A stretch of 50,429 bases of DNA from IMG/VR virus record IMGVR_UViG_3300021356_000031, positions 1 through 50,429 of that record, one strand, 5' to 3'. Shown one piece after another: positions 25,333 to 33,212 of this stretch (position 1 is the first letter of the stretch; the number at the start of each line of letters is the position of its first letter). Made by a program: the position numbers and the translations under genes. Below the pieces are notes generated by a model. That model did no database searches and was not told the DNA's origin. It saw only the letters and a list, made by a program, of their open reading frames with translations. The DNA comes from a virus.

Positions 25333-25807
25333 CTAGGATTTCGATAGCGACGGGGTGTTGAATGTAGAACCACTCGCCCTTACGCCCATGTGACTTAGCT
25401 AGAAGCTCGTGTGCGTCCTTCTCAGCGGTTCGTCGGTCATCAGTATCATATGCCTTGATTAGCTTGTAGTCTCTGTAGGGAGAGCTAGTCTGATACTGCT
25501 TGAGCCTATCCTCTGCGTCCACAGCCATCCCTACTTTGCACCAGCCCGGAAATGCTGGGTTGACAATGATGTAGACTTGACCCTCCTTCATTGTCTCATA
25601 GGCTCCCAAGGCGCTGAAGGCAGCGTCCCCTAGAGTCTTGTACCGTCCGGGCTTATGCAACGGATGGAACTTAGAAATTTCTTTACCATTTACCCACATT
25701 CTACGAGCATCCCTAGCTTTCACAGCGTTAGGATTATCTTTGTAGTACATAGGTTTACCAGTTTTAGGATTGATTTTAGTGTGTTTCAGCCCAGTTGTTC
25801 CCGACAT
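25292..25807 (-). CDS. GIY-YIG (T5orf172-type) endonuclease (171 aa)
   Basis: The ATG at 25807 (MSGTTGLKHTKINPK) has GGAG 6 bases upstream and is preferred to 25819. The nuclease domain runs about 75-165: VYIIVNPAFPGWCKVGMAVD, then DRLKQYQTSSPYRDYKL, then a C-terminal Glu/His-containing helix (RRTAEKDAHELLA). The N-terminal 70 residues (NPKTGKPMYYKDNPNAVKAR) may bind DNA. Such genes are often selfish homing-type nucleases inserted beside replication genes. A repair or resolvase-like use is also possible. It overlaps the polymerase 3' end. Confidence 0.78.
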   Translation of the reverse strand: MSGTTGLKHTKINPKTGKPMYYKDNPNAVKARDARRMWVNGKEISKFHPLHKPGRYKTLGDAAFSALGAYETMKEGQVYIIVNPAFPGWCKVGMAVDAEDRLKQYQTSSPYRDYKLIKAYDTDDRRTAEKDAHELLAKSHGRKGEWFYIQHPVAIEILDELFSNGVQLELF

Positions 25808-27521
25808 TGTATTCTCCATCTAAAGGACATTTTAATTTTAAAGCTAGACCAGCTTCTCGTATCGCCTCAACACCTAGTTTACCTACAGTGTCAGCACTCA
25901 TTTGTTCTGTCTCAACCTGCCATTCATCATGAACATTAGCTACAACATGGGCATCAATATCTTTTATTTTTTCTTCAAAGATAATCAAAGCTTTCTTCAT
26001 AACTATTGCACCAGCACTCTGCAATAAAGTATTGAGTGCAGCGTGTTCAGATCTTACTATTAGTTTTCTACCATCTATACCTTTGATGCTTCCTTTTTTA
26101 GCCGCTCTTCCAACTCTATCTTTAAGAGTTTTGAATGATGGTAGATTATCGAAGAAAGATTTTCTAAGTCTCGCACCAACTTCTCTACCTCCCCCAGCCA
26201 CTGTGCCAAGCTTAGGATCTCCTGCTCCGTATAGGAGGGCATAGATGAAAGTTTTTGCCTGATTTCTTGATTCAAGTCCCGCAAGTCGTTGGTTAGTTGT
26301 GTGGATGTCTCCATTAATGATTTCATTTTTGTAGTCTTCATCCTCCATGTAGTGGGCTAACATTCTTAATTCAAGACCGCTTGCATCTATACCGACCAGT
26401 TTATAACCTTCAGGAACTATCCAACACTCTCTACATTCTTTTCCATACGGAGAAGAAAGACTAGGAATTTGTGCCATATTGGGACTGTTGTGTGTCATCC
26501 TACCCGTAATAGTACCATTAGAGTTTACATAGCCATGCACTCTGTCATCATCACCACTTTCTTTTATCCAAGATTTTACAGCAGCAATGCGCTTCTGCAA
26601 CATTAAATACTTAGAGATCAGTTCGGCTTGCGGTATATTTTTTATTTTACTTAATACTTTCTCATCCACTATCGGCTGCCCTGTGGGTGTAAACTTTTTA
26701 GGTTTCCATCCAAAGTCTTGTAGATATTCGCCTATCTGCTTACGAGATCCTAAGTTAAAGGGATGCCTAATAGTTCGTTTTATTTTTTTATCTCTGCATA
26801 TTATTTTGTACTCAGCCTCATTAAGTCTTACGCGAGTACCTAACTCTCTGCACTTTGCAAATTTAGAAACAGCCCCATCAGCATTGTAGCATATCCGCAG
26901 TGTAAATACCTCTTCTTTAGGCTTGAACTCTTTCTGAACTTCTCTTTTAATCACTTCGATGTTTTCTTCTAGTTCAGCCTGTAAGGAGAGGACATGCTGC
27001 CAATCTAATAAGAATCCTTTGTCTCTTTGTTTATTTAACAGAGCATACACTTTCTGCTCTATATCTACAGATTGTGCTGAGAAACCCTTAGCCTCAGTCT
27101 TTAGTATCTTGTATACTTTAGCATTTAAAAGCACATCGTTAACACAATATTTTAGCATCTCATTTGAGTACTGACTAAAATCTTCATGGTCTAACTTACG
27201 TTGCCCTAGCTTCATACCCCAAGATCCAAGGCTGTGTCCGCCTTCTCTAGTGGGATTTATCAGCCTAGACAATACTAGTGTATCCCGAAGGATACACTTT
27301 TCAGACAGGTCTACACCATAAAGATCTTTTATTACGGGTATATCAAAGCCAATGATATTGTGACCTATAAGTTTATCTGCCTTACTTAGCAAATCAACAC
27401 CTTCTTGTAATTCAGATGGTGTAAACTTATAGATTACATCATTGTCTATGTCATACGCTACAATACAAAAGATAACTGAATAGTCTAGCCCGTCAGTTTC
27501 AATGTCAAATACTAAATTCAA
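25776..27521 (-). CDS. Family A DNA polymerase with 3'-5' exonuclease (581 aa)
   Basis: Exonuclease domain at the N-terminus: Exo I FDIETDG (Asp6, Glu8), Exo II GHNIIGFD (52-59), Exo III around YCVNDV (125-130). Polymerase motif A is GIDASGLELRML (Asp379), motif B RNQAKTFIYALLYGAG (Arg419, Lys423, Tyr427) and motif C VHDEW (His531-Asp532). The residue matching E. coli Phe762 is Tyr427, as in T7. Compared with T7 polymerase (704 aa) it is short, and I see no obvious thioredoxin-binding insertion. It is the replicative polymerase. It overlaps the primase-helicase by 4 bases. Confidence 0.95.
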   Translation of the reverse strand: MNLVFDIETDGLDYSVIFCIVAYDIDNDVIYKFTPSELQEGVDLLSKADKLIGHNIIGFDIPVIKDLYGVDLSEKCILRDTLVLSRLINPTREGGHSLGSWGMKLGQRKLDHEDFSQYSNEMLKYCVNDVLLNAKVYKILKTEAKGFSAQSVDIEQKVYALLNKQRDKGFLLDWQHVLSLQAELEENIEVIKREVQKEFKPKEEVFTLRICYNADGAVSKFAKCRELGTRVRLNEAEYKIICRDKKIKRTIRHPFNLGSRKQIGEYLQDFGWKPKKFTPTGQPIVDEKVLSKIKNIPQAELISKYLMLQKRIAAVKSWIKESGDDDRVHGYVNSNGTITGRMTHNSPNMAQIPSLSSPYGKECRECWIVPEGYKLVGIDASGLELRMLAHYMEDEDYKNEIINGDIHTTNQRLAGLESRNQAKTFIYALLYGAGDPKLGTVAGGGREVGARLRKSFFDNLPSFKTLKDRVGRAAKKGSIKGIDGRKLIVRSEHAALNTLLQSAGAIVMKKALIIFEEKIKDIDAHVVANVHDEWQVETEQMSADTVGKLGVEAIREAGLALKLKCPLDGEYNVGNNWAETH

Positions 27522-29185
27522 AATGGTACCCCATCCTGTTCATCATAAAATTCATCTGGCTCATCAGCTAATATTTCTGATAGTCTACCAGTTTCATTAT
27601 CATAAAGCAAGTGTGTAGCCATACCAACATCGCCAGTGTATCTAGATTTTAGAACTCTTACATGTGTTGTACTCGCCTCCACTGGATCGTCGCTCTGCTG
27701 GTTACGCTCAAGTGCAATAACACAATCACTAAGCTGGGCTATAGATTGGCTCCCTCGCAGGTGAGATAGCCCCACAGTGATGCCTTGCTCATGCCCTTTG
27801 TTACCTTCTACTCGACGTAGATGAGATACAAGAATCATACCCGCACCAGTTTCTTCTACTAAAGATCTGAGTCGTGTCATGATGCTGTCGATAGCCCTAC
27901 GTTCATCGCCTTCAGCCATAGAAGATACAAGCATGTGCAAGTGGTCTACAATGACCCACTTACAATCACAGCCAATAGTCAGGTAGCGCAGTTTAGAAAA
28001 TATTTCTTCTATGTCGTGCTGACCAAGGTGCGAGTAGATCCACAGCCGATCTTTAGCATCGCCCTTAAAAAGATCTTCATAGTGCTTTCGCCACTGCTCC
28101 TCTGGGAACTCTTCTCTAACTTGATTAATATAAAGCTTCGCATTTGCTTCAATAGAAACTATACCATCCACAGTCCTGTTCTTGTTTTCCTCAAGAGCTA
28201 AGATGCCGACACGATCTTTAGTATTCTTAATAATAAAGTGTTCGATCTCTCTGGTGATAGAGGTCTTTCCAAGGCCGGTTCCTCCAGTGATAGTCACTAG
28301 CTCGCCCCGCCGCATACCATAAAGCTTTTCGTTTAGTCCACTCCAAGGATATGGTATAGATTCTAAACGCTCTCTATTAAAGTAACTATCGTCCATCTCA
28401 GAAACATTCACGATGCCAGAGGGAGTATATAGTTTAGCGGCCCACCAAGCAGTGACATAAGCCTGCTTACTGTTTTGCCTGAGCATGTCATTAGGATCTT
28501 TAAACTCTACAGGCATGTGTAATATTTTACTTTTGCCCGGACGTAGAATTCTTGCTACTTTCTTTGCAGCTTCCTTGCCTGCCTTGTCATTATCAAAGTT
28601 AATCACAACACAATCAAATGATTCCAGAAACTCTAGATTTTCTTTGACATCTTTGACCGCACCGCCAGCACCATTCTTAACAGAAACTACAGGCCATTTA
28701 GATCCTAACAACTCGTAAGCTGCCATCGCATCGCACTCGCCTTCGACCAAAGTAATAAACTTGCCACCAGCTTGAAAGGCTTGCTGTCCAAATAAGCCAG
28801 TGCCTTTTGGCGAGCCTTCCCACATAAAAGATTTATCTTTCACATCTCGAACTTTAGCACCGCCCATTTCATTACCATTATAGTATGGATAAAAATGATT
28901 AGTAATTTTATTAGAAGAGTCTAGTACAGATTTGACACCATATTTTTTAACTGTATCCAGAGAGATTGATCTGTCTGATAATTGATTGAAGTCTCCATCA
29001 CTGTAGTTCATTGAGTTACGTTTATAAGTTTTAAAGTCACTAACTTGATCTGGCAAGCCACCGTCCTCATAGTTTCTAAGATAAGTATTACAACTAAAGC
29101 AATAGCCGTGGCCGTCTCCATCAACAGACACGGGATCACTACCACCACATTTAGTGCAGGGCAAATGAAATTTTACAAAAGCCAT
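27518..29185 (-). CDS. Bifunctional primase-helicase, T7 gp4-like (555 aa)
   Basis: N-terminal zinc finger with Cys10, Cys13, Cys29 and Cys32. Toprim primase motifs are LVEGECDAMAAYEL (about 146-159) and INFDNDKAGKEA (195-206). The RecA-type helicase has Walker A GGTGLGKTS (301-309), Walker B WVIVDHLHM (Asp414) and SHLRGSQSIAQLSD (474-487). The C-terminus is acidic and ends in Phe (DEFYDEQDGVPF), like the T7 gp4 tail that docks on the polymerase. It primes and unwinds at the fork with the adjacent polymerase. A terminator sits just upstream of its ribosome site (GGAG). Confidence 0.95.
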   Translation of the reverse strand: MAFVKFHLPCTKCGGSDPVSVDGDGHGYCFSCNTYLRNYEDGGLPDQVSDFKTYKRNSMNYSDGDFNQLSDRSISLDTVKKYGVKSVLDSSNKITNHFYPYYNGNEMGGAKVRDVKDKSFMWEGSPKGTGLFGQQAFQAGGKFITLVEGECDAMAAYELLGSKWPVVSVKNGAGGAVKDVKENLEFLESFDCVVINFDNDKAGKEAAKKVARILRPGKSKILHMPVEFKDPNDMLRQNSKQAYVTAWWAAKLYTPSGIVNVSEMDDSYFNRERLESIPYPWSGLNEKLYGMRRGELVTITGGTGLGKTSITREIEHFIIKNTKDRVGILALEENKNRTVDGIVSIEANAKLYINQVREEFPEEQWRKHYEDLFKGDAKDRLWIYSHLGQHDIEEIFSKLRYLTIGCDCKWVIVDHLHMLVSSMAEGDERRAIDSIMTRLRSLVEETGAGMILVSHLRRVEGNKGHEQGITVGLSHLRGSQSIAQLSDCVIALERNQQSDDPVEASTTHVRVLKSRYTGDVGMATHLLYDNETGRLSEILADEPDEFYDEQDGVPF

Positions 29186-29195
29186 TATGTCTCCA

Positions 29196-29219
29196 TAAAA
29201 GAAAGGGGCCGAAGCCCCT
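29196..29219 (-). terminator. Intrinsic terminator, UUCG loop
   Basis: On the minus strand AGGGGC-TTCG-GCCCCT (29219-29204) is followed by TTTCTTTT. It lies between the 76-aa gene and the primase-helicase, so it may partly uncouple SSB-level transcription from the replication genes. Confidence 0.8.
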
Positions 29220-29224
29220 ATCAG

Positions 29225-29455
29225 TTAGTCCATACCTTCTAGGTTTTCTTGTTCAGGAGCAGTGAGTATTTCCTCTAATTCTTTAGAGAATGTTATCTCT
29301 GCTGCCTGCAATATAGAAAGCCTTTTCTTTAATACTGCACCTTCCTCACGGATTTCTCGAACAAATCCTACTATCAGCTGTCCCCTCTCAGGTAGCTCAG
29401 CAACATCATATTCTTTGTCCTCGAACGATACAGTATTTTTTAGTTCTTCACTCAA
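29225..29455 (-). CDS. Small acidic protein next to SSB (76 aa)
   Basis: Pattern VSFEDKEYDVAELPERGQLI, then a helix with LSILQAAEITFSKELEEIL and an acidic end. The start VxFEDKEYxV and the IxQAA helix resemble a small phage family (DUF6447-like in my memory, low certainty). It overlaps the SSB gene by 4 bases, so they are co-translated. It could be a replication accessory. Confidence 0.6.
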   Translation of the reverse strand: MSEELKNTVSFEDKEYDVAELPERGQLIVGFVREIREEGAVLKKRLSILQAAEITFSKELEEILTAPEQENLEGMD

Positions 29456-29877
29456 AGCTCTGCTTCCTCCTCATCTTCAATTTCAAATTCATCCGCATTA
29501 GGATCATTGTACTCTACAAGTTTTAGGACTTGCATCTTCATGAAATCGAGACCTTTGTAAGTTCGACCATTCCACTGAGACTCCCACTCCTTGTATTGTA
29601 CTTTGACATGCGAGCCATTGCCAACAGTCACATCAATTTCTTGTTTGCGCTTGTCGATCAATCCCGGCGCTTTGCGAATCATACCATTAGGCCCATTAAC
29701 TTTGCGCTTAAATACAATCGCAGGCCCCTCATCCATTTGCTTGACGGGAAAACCACGATCTTCAAAGCTCTGAGCGGTGGCTTCATCCACTACTAGATTG
29801 ACCGAATAGCACGGATCATATTTAGTATTGGGTGAAGTTACAAAAGCCCAATAAGCTGTTCCTTCAAGTACTGCCAT
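29452..29877 (-). CDS. Single-stranded DNA-binding protein, gp2.5-like (141 aa)
   Basis: The ATG at 29877 (MAVLEGTAYWAFVTSPNTKY) has GAGGT 8 bases upstream and follows a perfect promoter; the longer frame to 29958 is not needed. An OB-fold-like body (CYSVNLVVDEATAQSFEDRG, then HVKVQYKEWE and YKGLDFMKMQVLKL) ends in an acidic tail (DEFEIEDEEEAEL), the hallmark of phage SSBs that recruit polymerase and helicase. The tail ends in Leu, not Phe as in T7 gp2.5. The identification rests on architecture and context. Confidence 0.75.
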   Translation of the reverse strand: MAVLEGTAYWAFVTSPNTKYDPCYSVNLVVDEATAQSFEDRGFPVKQMDEGPAIVFKRKVNGPNGMIRKAPGLIDKRKQEIDVTVGNGSHVKVQYKEWESQWNGRTYKGLDFMKMQVLKLVEYNDPNADEFEIEDEEEAEL

Positions 29878-29911
29878 TTTTTTATACCTCGCGTTTGGTT
29901 TTGGTTTGCGT

Positions 29912-29940
29912 ATTATACGGACTAAAGACAACCATGTCAA
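29912..29940 (-). promoter_or_regulatory. Perfect consensus sigma70 promoter upstream of SSB
   Basis: Minus strand: TTGACA (29940-29935), 17-bp spacer, TATAAT (29917-29912). Predicted start near 29905 gives a leader of about 28 nt before the SSB ATG. It should drive SSB, then primase-helicase and polymerase past the terminator. Confidence 0.88.
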
Positions 29941-30230
29941 GCATAATTTTCTTCCCACCGTAATTTTCTTTTTTTGCGCCCTTCTTCTTGGGCGATCCTA
30001 CTGGCATCACATCTTGCTGCATACCAATAAAGTTTATTAAGTTCCTCCTTTAACTGTCTGATTGATAAGGTTATTTTACCCTTGCCGAACATCGGTACTA
30101 CTGTGGCTTTTTTATTCCCGACTTTAATTTTACAGTTTCGCCAGCCATCTAAATAGTACCAAGTTACAAACTCATCGCTGCGCTTTGGGTTCAATAAAAA
30201 ACTTTTTAGTTTTAAAATATCTTTTGTCAC
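29937..30230 (-). CDS. Basic unknown protein (97 aa)
   Basis: GTG start overlapping the upstream stop (GTGA). A Lys/Arg-rich protein with a beta-like centre (WRNCKIKVGNKKATVVPMFG) and a basic C-terminal helix (EEGRKKRKLRWEENYA). No family recognised. The SSB promoter begins at its stop codon. Confidence 0.55.
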   Translation of the reverse strand: MTKDILKLKSFLLNPKRSDEFVTWYYLDGWRNCKIKVGNKKATVVPMFGKGKITLSIRQLKEELNKLYWYAARCDASRIAQEEGRKKRKLRWEENYA

Positions 30231-30448
30231 TCGCAGTTCCTGTCAATAAACTCAACAAAGAGCATAGACAAATCGTTATCTTGTATTCTCCAACTACCTA
30301 CTTCAGAGCAACGATCCTCTACAAAATTAATAAACTTAAACTTGACACGTTCTGATGGAGGACTGACACCTATTCTTAAAGCAAACAGTTGGCACCACCA
30401 ATCATCTACATCACTACAAAATTCTTCCCGTGTATCAGTAGCACTCAT
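30227..30448 (-). CDS. Small unknown protein (73 aa)
   Basis: Acidic, Trp/Cys-containing protein (FCSDVDDWWCQLFALRIGVS, ending FIDRNCE). Overlaps both neighbours (4 and 14 bases). Not recognised. Confidence 0.55.
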   Translation of the reverse strand: MSATDTREEFCSDVDDWWCQLFALRIGVSPPSERVKFKFINFVEDRCSEVGSWRIQDNDLSMLFVEFIDRNCE

Positions 30449-30626
30449 TTGCTTCCTCCCATTGAGTTTTTAAATAAAGTCTAGTAAAAGATTCAGGGAA
30501 AACCTCACCATGTTTTAACATTAAACGCAGAACATCGGCCTGCATCTCATCGTTAATATCTTCAAGACCACAATAGATTGTGGAATAGTAAAGTATGTGG
30601 TTACACATGTCAATTAAGTTCTGCAT
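30435..30626 (-). CDS. Small unknown protein (63 aa)
   Basis: The ATG at 30626 (MQNLIDMCNHILYYSTIYCG) has GGAG 7 bases upstream and is preferred to the frame opening at 30644. Helical, with Cys and Tyr residues. A promoter-like sequence lies in its first codons. Not recognised. Confidence 0.55.
   Translation of the reverse strand: MQNLIDMCNHILYYSTIYCGLEDINDEMQADVLRLMLKHGEVFPESFTRLYLKTQWEEANECY
30585..30613 (-). promoter_or_regulatory. Promoter-like sequence within coding region
   Basis: Minus strand: TTGACA (30613-30608), 17-bp spacer, TACTAT (30590-30585), which matches 4 of 6 in the -10 box. It is weaker than the other promoters here and lies in the coding sequence, so chance is possible. 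Confidence 0.35.
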
Positions 30627-31081
30627 TGTTTTACTCCTCTCCAACGCATATCAATAACTTTTGGTTTGTAATTAAAATAATACTCAGTGTACCCAGCCAG
30701 TGAAGTCTCTCGCTTACACTCATCAGGCATACACTGTGGTGGATCAGTCCATTCAATATCTGGCACAGCTTCAGGAGGATTCTTGAGAGCTTCGGCGCAC
30801 TTAGTAATGGTCATATGTACCTTACCATAACGGCTAGTGTATTCCTCACCCAAGGCTATCATGTGATCCCAGAGCCACTGATAATGTTTCTTGTTAGTGC
30901 GAGTCCAAACAGTGCTGGGATGATTTTTATGGGCCAGCTTGTAAGGTACATTACCGTCACCCTCAACATGGTGTGCAGCACAGAGCATTTGTGCAGATTC
31001 TAAAATCATTTTAACTACATGCTTATCGCACTGCATTTGTGCGGCCTTGACAGGGCAGGTATCAATATAAAATATATTCAT
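30614..31081 (-). CDS. Conserved marine-phage protein of unknown function (155 aa)
   Basis: Distinct conserved pattern: MNIFYIDTCPVKAAQMQCDK, HVVKMILESAQMLCAAHH, KNHPSTVWTRTNKKHYQWLW, EEYTSRYGKVHMT and PPQCMPDECK. I have seen this family in many aquatic phages and large viruses without a known function. The conserved His, Asp and Lys residues (CDKHVVKM, KNHP) suggest an enzyme, possibly a nuclease or metal-binding protein, but this is inference. Overlaps the next gene by 4 bases upstream. Confidence 0.7.
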   Translation of the reverse strand: MNIFYIDTCPVKAAQMQCDKHVVKMILESAQMLCAAHHVEGDGNVPYKLAHKNHPSTVWTRTNKKHYQWLWDHMIALGEEYTSRYGKVHMTITKCAEALKNPPEAVPDIEWTDPPQCMPDECKRETSLAGYTEYYFNYKPKVIDMRWRGVKQCRT

Positions 31082-31362
31082 GCAGTTTCCTTATTCCAAA
31101 GAAGATCATTGTGCAAGCGCATCAAAGTAGTTCTAGCATCTCTAAGTCTGTCATATTGAGGACTTACATGGCGATTAGGTTCAGCTAGTTTCATGTCATA
31201 ATCTAATACATTCACACGCTCCAGTAGTGTGTCTCTAATTTCAGAAGATATCAACTCTCGCAAGTTATTTTTGAAGTTATCAACATTGCTGTTGAGTATC
31301 AAAGCCTCCCGACTCTTAGAGTAAATTACAAAATGATCTACAAACAAATCTATTTTATCCAA
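31078..31362 (-). CDS. Unknown helical protein (94 aa)
   Basis: A mostly helical, mixed-charge protein (LRELISSEIRDTLLERVNVL and LRDARTTLMRLHNDLLWN). Packed between neighbours by 4- and 8-base overlaps. Not recognised. Confidence 0.55.
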   Translation of the reverse strand: MDKIDLFVDHFVIYSKSREALILNSNVDNFKNNLRELISSEIRDTLLERVNVLDYDMKLAEPNRHVSPQYDRLRDARTTLMRLHNDLLWNKETA

Positions 31363-31588
31363 CGGTTACAACCTCCAACTCAGTTTCAATCCAAACCTTA
31401 GCGCCACACGGTAGCGGGTTGTCAGGACAGTAGTAAACACTTACCAATGGCTTACCTTCAGAGTCTACAACAGCGGCATGATTAGCCTTTCTATTTTGTT
31501 TGTAGTCCTTGACAGTAATCACTGGCAACTCAGCGCCTTTAGCATTAGCCTTAATGTTATGTTGATTGACATGGATTCTAGTTTTCAT
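31355..31588 (-). CDS. Conserved small phage protein (77 aa)
   Basis: I start at ATG 31588 (MKTRIHVNQHNIKANAKG), 9 bases after a GAGG site; further ATGs lie just upstream in frame. The pattern KTRIHVNQH - ELPVITVKDYK - NPLPCGAKVWIETELEV recurs in marine phages in my memory. Function unknown. Overlaps the 54-aa gene by 11 bases. Confidence 0.65.
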   Translation of the reverse strand: MKTRIHVNQHNIKANAKGAELPVITVKDYKQNRKANHAAVVDSEGKPLVSVYYCPDNPLPCGAKVWIETELEVVTVG

Positions 31589-31742
31589 CTTCATCTTCCT
31601 CAAAAATAGTAACACTTATGGCCCAAGAAAAACTTTCAGGCTTGTATCCTCTATCAATTAACTCAGCCTGTATACACTCGCTGATGTAATCACTGTCCCG
31701 ATTGTCGTGGAACTCATTAATTAAAATATCTTTAGTGGACAT
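31578..31742 (-). CDS. Small acidic unknown protein (54 aa)
   Basis: ATG at 31742, TAG ending at 31578. Starts MSTKDILINEFHDNRDSDYI and ends IFEEDEDEN. It exactly fills the gap between its neighbours with 11-base overlaps on each side, the same packing as the rest of the operon. Function unknown. Confidence 0.6.
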   Translation of the reverse strand: MSTKDILINEFHDNRDSDYISECIQAELIDRGYKPESFSWAISVTIFEEDEDEN

Positions 31743-32028
31743 TATCTACCTCTTTATAAAAAGACTTGAAAATTTGTTGGATGAATAACATCTCATCAAG
31801 TTTAAGATCACACCAAGAGCAGTCAATTAATTCTAATCGCAAGCCATCCTCATCAAAAGCCTCACTTCCGCTAGAGAATAAAGCACAGCCCACATCACCA
31901 TCAAAATATAAAACAAATAATGAGTTTCCAACGACACTTGTGTGCACACTAGGTTCACCCACATCACACAAAAAACCATTAAAACTTTGAGGATCAAAGC
32001 CAAATAAATTTCCTATCCTTTCATCCAT
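31732..32028 (-). CDS. Unknown protein (98 aa)
   Basis: GGAAG precedes the ATG. Mixed alpha/beta with many Phe, Asp and Cys residues (GNSLFVLYFDGDVGCALF, LIDCSWCDLKLDEM). No family recognised. A possible pseudoknot lies in the 67-bp gap upstream. Confidence 0.55.
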   Translation of the reverse strand: MDERIGNLFGFDPQSFNGFLCDVGEPSVHTSVVGNSLFVLYFDGDVGCALFSSGSEAFDEDGLRLELIDCSWCDLKLDEMLFIQQIFKSFYKEVDNVH

Positions 32029-32060
32029 AACAATCTTCCATTACCGGGGGTTATATTAAG

Positions 32061-32089
32061 TGAGCAGTTTAACACCATGCTCAGGGTGT
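32061..32089 (-). other. Possible H-type RNA pseudoknot between genes
   Basis: On the minus strand ACACC, TGAGCA, GGTGT and TGCTCA occur in that order, giving interlocked 5-bp and 6-bp stems with connectors of 1, 1 and 5 nt. These spacings suit a classical pseudoknot. It lies between the DUF932 stop and the next ribosome site. Confidence 0.35.
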
Positions 32090-32095
32090 CAGGAG

Positions 32096-33052
32096 TTAGG
32101 CCGCCATTGGAAATCTTGCAATTACTTGCTGTACTTTTTCAGATTTCTTAACTTGAGCAACTGGGATATCTCTTGTATTTTTACGAGTACCTACATGATG
32201 GCTTGACCAATCAGTCAAAGCATTGTAGACAGCCCAGTAATTTTCACCCATTGTTCGCTTGTACCGCATATTGTACTGTGACCAAGAATAAACCAAAGAA
32301 GAATTATTATATGCTGTCGGCATGGTCATAATTGAACGGACATCCTCACCTTCTTTTAATTTACCAAGTGCGAACTTAGAGCCTGTCGCCTCTGCAATAT
32401 AACTAAAAGCTTCCTTGCGACCAACCGGCGTGTTAGACCACTCAGCCCAGATCTCATTCTGAGTATCAAGAATATTCATTATCTTATTCATTTGATGGGC
32501 ACCCTGATCCACACTAAGCTTATTGGTATGTCGAGCCTTGTAAATTCCAGCGGTCTGCCCAAGAAATACTTGATGATTTGTGCAAGCGTTTTGCAAGGCT
32601 CCAACAGTCGCTTGGTAAGGCCATACAGAATTGAATGAATTAATATGCAGCATTTCAAGGATAGCCGTGTCACCATCAGGAGTTGTGATCTCATGATTGG
32701 GTAGCTGATGCCGTACAAAACAAACCGCACCGTCATCGCCCACTTGGATAGTTTCTTTAATATCCCGAAGATTTAAATTACTACGTTCCAATACATTACG
32801 AGCAGTATCAATCATTTTAGTATGTGACACTGGCTTGTAACGATCACCGTGGATCGCCAAGGCATCGCCAGTATCTTCGCGGTAATAAACATTCTTACCT
32901 TCAAGTTTAAGTATACCACCAAATTTATCTGTGCCACTTGCCTTATATAATACTGGCGTAGAGACAACTTCAAAGTCTGCATCGCCATAGCCAGCGTCCC
33001 GAAGATTGTCAACTGCTGAATTGTTACCGAACAAAGAAGTAATTGTGTTCAT
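32096..33052 (-). CDS. DUF932 phage/plasmid-like protein (318 aa)
   Basis: The body matches the DUF932 family as I know it: VYYREDTGDALAIHGDRYKP, VRHQLPNHEI, FNSVWPYQATVGALQNACTN and NYWAVYNALTDWSSHHVG. Members occur in phages and plasmids near replication genes, with no firm biochemical role. The ATG has AGGAG upstream. The gene has its own leader of about 150 nt that starts with a bulged hairpin just after a promoter-like sequence, so it is probably separately controlled and highly expressed early. Confidence 0.78.
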   Translation of the reverse strand: MNTITSLFGNNSAVDNLRDAGYGDADFEVVSTPVLYKASGTDKFGGILKLEGKNVYYREDTGDALAIHGDRYKPVSHTKMIDTARNVLERSNLNLRDIKETIQVGDDGAVCFVRHQLPNHEITTPDGDTAILEMLHINSFNSVWPYQATVGALQNACTNHQVFLGQTAGIYKARHTNKLSVDQGAHQMNKIMNILDTQNEIWAEWSNTPVGRKEAFSYIAEATGSKFALGKLKEGEDVRSIMTMPTAYNNSSLVYSWSQYNMRYKRTMGENYWAVYNALTDWSSHHVGTRKNTRDIPVAQVKKSEKVQQVIARFPMAA

Positions 33053-33159
33053 ACGAACTCCTGATTATAAAATAATGAGTTACCAGCTGCTCATTGTCAC
33101 TCTTTAAAGGCTCCACAAGGGAGGTGACGGGTCAGGCTTCACGGTGCCTCCAACCGTAC

Positions 33160-33209
33160 CCCTAGAAAAACTAGGAAGGTCGTAAGACCTCCTTCCTAGT
33201 TTTCTAGGG
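33160..33209 (-). promoter_or_regulatory. Bulged hairpin, family copy A (5' leader of DUF932 gene)
   Basis: Long hairpin. On the minus strand the tip is GGTC-TTAC-GACC with a 3-nt GGA bulge on the 5' side, below which CTAGGAA pairs with TTCCTAG. The distal stem CCCTAGAAAA pairs with TTTTCTAGGG, leaving one unpaired base. It shares 15 tip bases with copy B. The predicted transcript starts at about its first base. Confidence 0.8.
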
Positions 33210-33212
33210 AGA

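Noticed and set aside
26075-26341. 88-aa coiled-coil-looking ORF in another frame of the polymerase gene
   Set aside because: Same strand, +1 frame of conserved polymerase motifs B-C; the helical look is a by-product of AT-rich codons, with no ribosome site.
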